A DNA stretch of 8,844 bases from an uncultured Eubacterium sp. (GTDB taxonomy: Bacteria > Bacillota > Clostridia > Lachnospirales > Lachnospiraceae), in contig CAJOQF010000122.1 in NCBI GenBank assembly GCA_905236295.1, positions 1-8,844 of the forward strand. Reading direction: 5' to 3'. The notes beneath the pieces are model-generated. The model was not told the origin of the DNA, searched no databases, and saw nothing but the letters and a program-made list of their open reading frames with translations. The position numbers were made by a program, and so were the translations under genes. Positions 1-4,355 of this stretch are shown piece by piece. The stretch's first letter is position 1, and every line of letters starts with the position of its first letter.

Positions 1-39
1 TATTATATCACGAGAGCGCCAATTTTTCCATTAAAATTA

Positions 40-83
40 CACTATTTTTTCACTATTTTACATTATCTTGTTCACTATTTTCC
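40..83. repeat. Short phased AT-rich repeats, unit cactatttt
   Basis: The 9-mer cactatttt occurs at 40, 51 and 73. A degenerate version (cattatctt) lies at 61, so the copies are spaced about 11 bases apart, close to one helical turn. On the minus strand the unit contains TAG, and the copy at 73-83 supplies the stop codon of the possible minus-strand gene end beside it. The array could be a protein-binding site, part of a mobile-element end, or simple AT-rich drift. The pattern is visible directly; its function is unknown. Confidence 0.5.
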
Positions 84-194
84 ACCGTTCTTATAGGATT
101 CCAAAGACTCATCATTAAAGAGCCTGTAATTCAGTACATCCTGCTTTTTCACAACCAAATCCACGGTGCACCAATTATCGTCAGCATTTGCTGC
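75..194 (-). pseudogene. Possible 3' remnant of an unrecognised gene
   Basis: On the minus strand a frame stays open for about 40 codons and ends at TAG at 75-77. It reads AANADDNWCTVDLVVKKQ and then VLNYRLFNDESLESYKNGGK before the stop. The mix of charged, aromatic and hydrophobic residues looks like real protein. No start codon with a ribosome binding site is present, and the frame runs straight into the ISL3 transposase fragment that begins near 195 on the other strand. I do not recognise the family. It may be the C-terminal end of a gene cut by the transposon, but a chance open frame cannot be excluded. Confidence 0.3.
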
Positions 195-412
195 ATGATG
201 AATACTTATGATTATGAGGACTCTCTTTTCCAGATCGATCCAAATCTACGCGAGCTAAGGGATCTGAAAGAAATGTATGTGCGTTTTAATTATCATAATG
301 CAGGGAAACCGATGGATGCACGTATCGGACTGGATGCTCTGATCGATAAGTACCTCCATTGCAGCAAACCGATTTTCATGGACTTTGCAGATCTTTTGAT
401 CCGGTTATTTAC
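195..412 (+). pseudogene. ISL3-family transposase fragment (broken)
   Basis: About 72 codons read NTYDYEDSLFQIDPNLRELR, DLKEMYVRFNYHNAGKPMDA and then a stretch ending FMDFADLLIRLF. This order (a YDYEDSLF segment, LKE-Y--FN, LD-LI, F--FA-LL) matches the interior or C-terminal half of the DDE transposases of ISL3-type elements in Clostridia. It lacks the N-terminal zinc and helix-turn-helix part and most of the catalytic domain. It also lacks the C-terminal segment that normally follows, so the frame carries on into unrelated residues after about 412. The longer frame to 740 is antisense to the GH20 gene and is not part of it. This is a dead remnant; I could not define inverted repeats or a target duplication. 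Confidence 0.65.
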
Positions 413-462
413 TACGACACAGAAGACTAAACTTTGGAGACCCTGCGAAAGCCTTGTGTTTA

Positions 463-1593
463 TTATCTATTGCATTTTTTTAAAACCACCCCATACAGAC
501 CGGATACCTGTTTTCGAATCAATTCTTTGGAGACACCTTTTGAATCCTCTCCCCACACGGACACACAGGCTCCCCTTATCTTTTTATAGCTACTGCTCTT
601 TCTGCCAGAATCGGAATCCCACTTTAAGAGATTCCAGTTATTCCTTGCGTCTTTTATCGCATAATTTATATCTTCTTCATTTGAATTTTCAGGACTCGGC
701 GTGTAATACAGGTAATAAGAATTATAATTTATCACCTTAAATCCCACTTTTTGAAGCTCCGGAAAACTCGCTCTTTTCTTACGTCTTGCCGCTTTTTCTT
801 TATTATCTACCGTATCTCCGTCGTAACTCCAGTAAGTCACTGTGATATCCCGATCTATCCTTTTTATGTTTGCCTTATCAAACAGATCATTCCATGTAAA
901 TACCTGAAATCCTTTCTTCTTTACATATCCGGCGATCGTATTTATGTAATTCGCATTTTGTTTAGAGTTCCCCGACCAGAATTCATCGCATCCAATATGG
1001 AAATACTTACAGCCCTTAAACAGTTTTGCATATTCTCTGTATATGGATTTTACAAAGGTTATCGCCTTTTTGCTCTCGATCAACAATTCCCCTTCATAAT
1101 CCGGATTAAAGATTTTATCATTCGTTTTTCCATGCTTGATAACATAGAGTTTTTCAAACCCTCCGGCATGCCCCGGCATATCTATTTCCGGAACAACCTC
1201 AACCTTCTTCTTTTTTGCAAATGCAATTATCTCTTTAATCTGTGCCTTTGTTAAAAATGATCTGCCTGTTTTGGGATTATAGTATTCTTCATCTGCTTTC
1301 TTATATTGTTCATCTGCGATCTGATCAAGATACTCGCACTCGATCCCCACGTTCCGATCGCCTGTAAAATGAAGCTGTACGTATCCCTTTTTGCCTTTTG
1401 AAGCAAGCTGTATATACTGCTTTATCTCCTTAACGGTGTAGTACCTGTTGCTGACATCGATATTTATTCCGCTAAGAAGTGATTTGCTCTTTGCATATCC
1501 CACATCCGGGGCTGATCCAATGCAATCTATAAGAGTCATCATTATTACCATTGCAAATGCAAATAACATCTTTTTATTTATGATCTTTTTCAT
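463..1593 (-). CDS. Dispersin B-like GH20 beta-N-acetylglucosaminidase, secreted
   Basis: A 376-residue glycoside hydrolase family 20 protein, probably cutting beta-1,6-linked N-acetylglucosamine polymers (PNAG biofilm matrix) outside the cell. Residues 1-34 form a signal peptide: a basic start, a hydrophobic core at 9-22 and possible cleavage after VGYA. LIDC at 21-24 is a poor lipobox. The rest is a single catalytic barrel collinear with dispersin B (length close to its roughly 380). Matches include PEIDMPGHA at 135-143, HIGCDEF at 199-205 with catalytic pair D203-E204, FTWND at 232-236, TYWSYDGDT at 253-261, INYNSYYLYY at 288-297 and VSVWGED at 344-350. The substrate-binding arginine in dispersin's DIARHFYS is replaced here: DVSNRYYT puts Asn49 in its place, with Arg50 next. 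The start has a strong site, aggggag, nine bases upstream. It lies downstream of the flagellin-like gene on the same strand, beyond a terminator. Family is near certain; PNAG specificity is inferred from similarity. Confidence 0.92.
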   Translation of the reverse strand: MKKIINKKMLFAFAMVIMMTLIDCIGSAPDVGYAKSKSLLSGINIDVSNRYYTVKEIKQYIQLASKGKKGYVQLHFTGDRNVGIECEYLDQIADEQYKKADEEYYNPKTGRSFLTKAQIKEIIAFAKKKKVEVVPEIDMPGHAGGFEKLYVIKHGKTNDKIFNPDYEGELLIESKKAITFVKSIYREYAKLFKGCKYFHIGCDEFWSGNSKQNANYINTIAGYVKKKGFQVFTWNDLFDKANIKRIDRDITVTYWSYDGDTVDNKEKAARRKKRASFPELQKVGFKVINYNSYYLYYTPSPENSNEEDINYAIKDARNNWNLLKWDSDSGRKSSSYKKIRGACVSVWGEDSKGVSKELIRKQVSGLYGVVLKKCNR

Positions 1594-1630
1594 CTCATAT
1601 GTCTCCCCTACAAATATTTCCTATCGAATC

Positions 1631-1666
1631 AAAAAAGACCTCTGTACCATTCCTGATACAGAGATC
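1631..1666 (-). terminator. Intrinsic terminator after the flagellin-like gene
   Basis: Read on the minus strand, gatctctgta and tacagaggtc form a 10-bp stem with one G-T pair around a 10-base loop, followed directly by TTTTTT. It sits about 45 bases past the stop of the flagellin-like gene and only 37 bases before the start of the GH20 gene. It should end most transcripts of the former and may act as a partial barrier to the latter. Confidence 0.85.
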
Positions 1667-1709
1667 CATATTTCGCCTTGGAACCGGGTTTTCATCCCCA
1701 TCAAAAAAT

Positions 1710-2423
1710 CTATACCATAAAGTTTTGAATGTTATTCTGTCTTGCCTGCTGCTCCATCTGATCTTTCTGCATCATGGTACGATATTTGTCAAGAGTCTGC
1801 TGTTTCTTGAGATTAACAACTTCCTCTCCGTAATCCGTGTCGGTGAGTCTGCTCTCGGCTGCCATAAGATTCTCACGCATAACTGCGTTGTAATTCATCA
1901 TATGCTCTGTTCCGTTGGTAGCGGCACCGTTTTCACTCGCTGAACTGCTGATGCTCTCAATTGCCTTGTCTATGGAATCGAGATCATTGACATTGAGATT
2001 GCCAAGTCCCATTGATTTCATGGCGTCGGAGCCGAGCTGCTGGCTCATATCCGCATAGAGCTGTGAATTTGCATTTGCATAGGTCGCTTTATCACTATCA
2101 GATAATGTACCGTTTTGAGCTGCAACTGCATTTGCTCTCATATCCTGTAATGTGCTCAGAGCCTGAGAATATCTGCCGTCTGTGATATTTCTCTGAGAGA
2201 TATTGTCAGCCGCGTTGCGCTGCTGTACTGCCGCAGTGCGCTGTTCAGTCTCCATCTTCTGGCTGATGGCAAGCTCTGCAGCACCATCAGCTGCTCTATT
2301 TAATTTGTTACCACTCGCCAACTTTCCATATGCTGTATAATCACTGTAACTGCTGTGTCCTAAACCGATACTGCCTACCATACAAAGCACCCCTTTCCAA
2401 ACGTCCTTGTGAGGATTTGCCAT
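1710..2423 (-). CDS. Short flagellin-like protein
   Basis: Up to 237 residues (numbered here from the ATG at 2423). The N-terminal block at about 33-110 follows the flagellin D0/D1 pattern: ASGNKLNRAADGAAELAISQ, then RNAADNISQRNITDGRYSQA and LQDMRANAVAAQNGTLSDSD. The C-terminal block, about 180-237, matches the flagellin C-terminus (SRLTDTDYGEEVVNLKKQQT, ending NNIQNFMV). Only about 60 residues lie between them, so surface domains D2/D3 are absent. The N-terminal helix before ASGNKLN is clearly shorter than in ordinary flagellin and is Gly/Ser/Tyr-rich. The start is ambiguous: ATG at 2423 has aaaagga five bases upstream, but Met15 (2381) has a better site, ggaaagggg, eight bases upstream and begins just before the conserved part. 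I favour 2381. No other flagellar gene is in the window. It may be a minor filament subunit or a flagellin-derived surface protein; its role is unknown. Confidence 0.82.
   Translation of the reverse strand: MANPHKDVWKGVLCMVGSIGLGHSSYSDYTAYGKLASGNKLNRAADGAAELAISQKMETEQRTAAVQQRNAADNISQRNITDGRYSQALSTLQDMRANAVAAQNGTLSDSDKATYANANSQLYADMSQQLGSDAMKSMGLGNLNVNDLDSIDKAIESISSSASENGAATNGTEHMMNYNAVMRENLMAAESRLTDTDYGEEVVNLKKQQTLDKYRTMMQKDQMEQQARQNNIQNFMV
2390..2398 (-). promoter_or_regulatory. Ribosome binding site favouring the internal start at 2381
   Basis: Minus-strand ggaaagggg lies eight bases before ATG 2381, the ideal distance. The upstream ATG at 2423 has only aaaagga at five bases. Starting at 2381 gives a 223-residue protein beginning MVGSIGLG. 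Confidence 0.5.
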
Positions 2424-2435
2424 TAAAATCCTTTT

Positions 2436-2444
2436 ATATTATCA
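2436..2444 (-). promoter_or_regulatory. Possible extended -10 box upstream of the flagellin-like gene
   Basis: Minus-strand TGATAATAT resembles an extended -10 (TGn plus TAATAT). No good -35 lies 17 bases upstream, and no sigma-28 motif (TAAA plus CCGATA-type) is visible. Transcription from here would begin near 2429, leaving almost no leader for an ATG at 2423 but a normal leader for 2381. Confidence 0.28.
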
Positions 2445-2614
2445 TATCTAAACCATACTAAAACTAACTATATTTACGCTTATAGATTACCATATTTTCC
2501 TTGTGAAGTAAATTGATTTAATAAACATTTCAGAATCAATTCCGGATTAATTCGTTTTCACAATTCCGCCGCAATTTTCTGACAAATTATGCCCATTATA
2601 TTAAGTCGTTTCAA

Positions 2615-2644
2615 TTGACTAACTCTATAGATGCATGATAGACT
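2615..2644 (+). promoter_or_regulatory. Candidate sigma-A promoter for rubrerythrin
   Basis: TTGACT (2615-2620) and TAGACT (2639-2644) are 18 bases apart, giving a transcript start near 2651 and a leader of about 90 bases. The leader holds a weak hairpin, GATGC 2691-2695 with GCATC 2706-2710. I could not make out a convincing PerR-type palindrome. The divergent spacer 2424-2740 carries no supported gene. Confidence 0.4.
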
Positions 2645-2740
2645 ATTTTCTACCGAAAGAAATATTTTCAAAAGTAGGTATCGACCCAAGGATGCGTATT
2701 TTTGTGCATCTGAAATTTTATAAAAATGGAGGTATTTATC

Positions 2741-3283
2741 ATGGCAAAATATGTATGTTCTGTTTGCGGTTATGTTCACGAGGGCGATGAGCCACCAGAG
2801 GCATGTCCTGTTTGTAAGGCACCTGCTGAGAAGTTCAAAAAGCAGGAAGGCGAGATGACTTGGGCTGCTGAGCACGTTGTTGGCGTAGCAAATGGAGTTC
2901 CGGATGATATCTTGGCTGATCTTCGTTCAAACTTTGAGGGCGAGTGCTCTGAGGTTGGAATGTATCTTGCTATGGCACGTGTTGCTTTCAGAGAGGGCTA
3001 TCCTGAAGTTGGTCTTTACTATGAAAAGGCTGCTTTCGAGGAGGCTGAGCATGCTGCTAAATTCGCAGAGCTTCTCGGAGAAGTCGTTACAGACAGCACA
3101 AAGAAAAACCTTGAGATGAGAGTAGATGCTGAGAACGGCGCTACTGCAGGAAAGACAGATCTTGCTAAGCGCGCTAAGGCACTTAACCTCGACGCTATCC
3201 ATGACACAGTTCACGAGATGGCCAGAGACGAGGCTCGCCACGGCAAAGCATTCAAAGGCCTCTTAGAGAGATACTTTGGCTAG
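2741..3283 (+). CDS. rbr: Reverse rubrerythrin (rubredoxin domain first)
   Basis: A 180-residue cytosolic non-haem iron protein that reduces hydrogen peroxide and helps remove oxygen in anaerobes, using electrons from NADH via a rubredoxin-type reductase. An N-terminal rubredoxin knuckle has C6-x2-C9 and C22-x2-C25 to bind one iron. A ferritin-like four-helix diiron domain follows, with E68, the E101-x2-H104 pair, E131 and the E164-x2-H167 pair as likely iron ligands. Classical rubrerythrins have the reverse order, so this matches the clostridial reverse rubrerythrins, which have about this length. The start at 2741 is chosen because GGAGG (2728-2732) lies eight bases upstream and [10 protein letters not shown] follows; a start at 2726 would lie on the ribosome binding site. 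Codon use is strongly biased (GCT, CTT, GAG, AAG), suggesting high expression. It is a single-gene unit with its own terminator. Confidence 0.96.
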   Translation: MAKYVCSVCGYVHEGDEPPEACPVCKAPAEKFKKQEGEMTWAAEHVVGVANGVPDDILADLRSNFEGECSEVGMYLAMARVAFREGYPEVGLYYEKAAFEEAEHAAKFAELLGEVVTDSTKKNLEMRVDAENGATAGKTDLAKRAKALNLDAIHDTVHEMARDEARHGKAFKGLLERYFG

Positions 3284-3309
3284 CTACAAGCCAAGCAAAA
3301 GCATAGAGA

Positions 3310-3345
3310 CAGCTCCTGCAAGCTCGCTTGCAAGGAGCTGTTTTT
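3310..3345 (+). terminator. Intrinsic terminator after rubrerythrin
   Basis: Cagctcctgcaag pairs with cttgcaaggagctg around a CTCG loop, with one bulged base, followed by TTTTT. An outer pair, aaaagcata (3297-3305) with tatgctttt (3345-3353), extends the palindrome. It lies 26 bases after the stop codon. Confidence 0.9.
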
Positions 3346-3357
3346 ATGCTTTTATTT

Positions 3358-3389
3358 GGCGACAGCCTCCAGCGAGAAGTAGCGTTAGC
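3358..3389 (+). repeat. 32-nt direct repeat, copy 1
   Basis: This begins ggcgacagcctccagcgaga and ends gtagcgttagc, and is identical base for base to 3445-3476. Both copies are preceded by a related stretch (tttatgctttt-at / ttttatgctttat), so the duplicated unit is really about 45-60 bases with small differences. It lies outside any supported gene. Confidence 0.9.
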
Positions 3390-3444
3390 GGATTCGAGCT
3401 GGGAGGTTGGCTTGTAGCTGTTTTGCTTTATTTTATGCTTTATC

Positions 3445-3476
3445 GGCGACAGCCTCCAGCGAGAAGTAGCGTTAGC
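3445..3476 (+). repeat. 32-nt direct repeat, copy 2
   Basis: This is a perfect copy of 3358-3389, 87 bases downstream. The two copies diverge after the final gc: gattcgagctgggagg follows the first and ctctcatcgtc the second. The spacer from 3284 to 3532 carries these repeats, the terminator and the methyltransferase promoter region, and no gene I can support. Confidence 0.9.
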
Positions 3477-3518
3477 CTCTCATCGTCAAAAACAACTTCC
3501 AAATTTGAGAAAAAAAGG

Positions 3519-3524
3519 TATAAT
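3519..3524 (+). promoter_or_regulatory. TATAAT -10 box just before the methyltransferase start
   Basis: A perfect TATAAT ends eight bases before the ATG at 3533. The best -35 at a 17-base spacing is cttcca (3496-3501), which matches only 3 of 6 positions. If used, the transcript would begin within one or two bases of the start codon, giving a leaderless mRNA. Confidence 0.4.
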
Positions 3525-3532
3525 CTGAAACT

Positions 3533-4300
3533 ATGTGGACGAAATTAGAACAATATTACAATAAATTCAATGAAGAGAAACGATTAAACTCCCGTCACGG
3601 GCAGGTCGAATACATCATAACCATGAAGTATATCCATGAAATCCTTAAACCCGGCGACAAAGTCGCAGATATCGGCGCCGGCACAGGTCGCTATTCCATT
3701 CCTCTTTTCGAGGAGGGTTATGATGTCACTGCTGTAGAGCCCGTAAAGCATAATCTCGGCAGACTTAAGCAGAAATGTCCCGATGTCACAGCTTTTCAAG
3801 GCAATGCCCTTCGTCTGAAACGCCTGAAAGACGATAGTTTTGACGTTACCCTACTATTTGGCCCAATGTATCACCTTCTGTCACACGAGGAAAAGCTTAC
3901 CGCTCTCCTTGAGGCGAAGCGTATTACAAAACCCGGCGGATACCTTTTGGTTGCATATGTTATGCAGGATTATAGCATAATTAGATTTGGATTTAAGGAA
4001 AGACATGTGCTGGAATGTCTTGAAGACGGACGAATCTCCCCGGATTTTAATACAGTTCCGGGCGAGGATGATCTGTATGACTATGTCCGTATAGATGAAA
4101 TCGACCGCCTCAACTCTGAAGCAGGCCTGACCCGAGAAAAAATAATCTCCCCGGATGGTCCCGCAAATTATATGCGAACCGAGCTTAATGCCCTCTCCGA
4201 AGAGGAATTTAAATCCTTTATTAATTATCAGATGTCCGTGGCCGAGCGCCCCGACCTCATAGGAGCTGCCGCCCACACAGTAGATATTTTAAAAGTTTAA
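3533..4300 (+). CDS. Class I SAM-dependent methyltransferase
   Basis: A 255-residue cytosolic methyltransferase with a Rossmann-type SAM domain. Motif I is VADIGAGTGRYS (44-55), the acidic residue ending strand 2 is E69 (TAVEP), FDVTLLFGPMYHL (103-115) is the strand-4 region, and KPGGYLLVAYV (133-143) is the strand-5 turn. The N-terminal MWTKLEQYYNKFNEEKRL and the C-terminal DGPANYMRTELNALSEEEF and GAAAHTVDIL segments are typical of an uncharacterised clostridial group of the same length, so the gene appears complete. The substrate cannot be told from sequence. No ribosome binding site lies at a usable distance (AAGG is 14 bases from the ATG) and a TATAAT box is almost adjacent. It is convergent with the diguanylate cyclase gene, 55 bases away, with no clear terminator hairpin between them. 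Confidence 0.9.
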   Translation: MWTKLEQYYNKFNEEKRLNSRHGQVEYIITMKYIHEILKPGDKVADIGAGTGRYSIPLFEEGYDVTAVEPVKHNLGRLKQKCPDVTAFQGNALRLKRLKDDSFDVTLLFGPMYHLLSHEEKLTALLEAKRITKPGGYLLVAYVMQDYSIIRFGFKERHVLECLEDGRISPDFNTVPGEDDLYDYVRIDEIDRLNSEAGLTREKIISPDGPANYMRTELNALSEEEFKSFINYQMSVAERPDLIGAAAHTVDILKV

Positions 4301-4355
4301 TCTTCCAACAACCTCCAACAGTAAGATCTCCTCCACTATTTGCTATGGTTCGTTG
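4301..4355. other. Convergent intergenic spacer
   Basis: These 55 bases separate the ends of the methyltransferase and diguanylate cyclase genes. I see no stable hairpin with a T-run on either strand, so how transcription ends here is unclear. Confidence 0.5.

Larger units (their letters stand above)
3282..3419. repeat. Inverted repeat enclosing the terminator
   Basis: Agctacaagccaa (3282-3294) is the exact reverse complement of ttggcttgtagct (3407-3419). The left arm includes the last two bases of the rubrerythrin stop codon. The pair encloses the terminator hairpin and the first copy of the 32-nt direct repeat. Just inside the right arm, gggagg can pair with cctcc of the direct repeat. The right arm is followed by a T-rich run (tgttttgctttatttt), so the whole may fold as a second, larger terminator. 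Confidence 0.7.

Noticed and set aside
413..740. Continuation of the plus-strand open frame past the transposase fragment
   Set aside because: It is antisense to the well-supported GH20 gene and loses transposase similarity after about 412.
751..1254. Plus-strand 167-codon open frame
   Set aside because: It lies entirely opposite the GH20 gene, is Cys/Phe/Ile-rich without a recognisable domain, and is explained as a shadow.
463..1593. GH20 protein as a lipoprotein
   Set aside because: LIDC at 21-24 has Asp directly before Cys, which does not fit a lipobox; a cleavage after VGYA at 34 is more likely.
2580..2740. PerR-type operator upstream of rubrerythrin
   Set aside because: AT-rich stretches such as attatgcccattatatt are present but do not form the expected inverted repeat.
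2558..2875. Minus-strand 105-codon open frame overlapping the rubrerythrin 5' end and promoter
   Set aside because: Half of it is antisense to the rubredoxin domain; no ribosome binding site or known motif.
3358..3476. Two 32-nt repeats as a minimal CRISPR array
   Set aside because: Only two copies, an 87-base spacing, no cas genes, and the copies are embedded in terminator-like structures.
3276..3548. Plus-strand frame through the repeat region
   Set aside because: It overlaps the rubrerythrin end and translates the terminator and repeats (the same RQPPARSSVS stretch appears twice), so it is not a gene.
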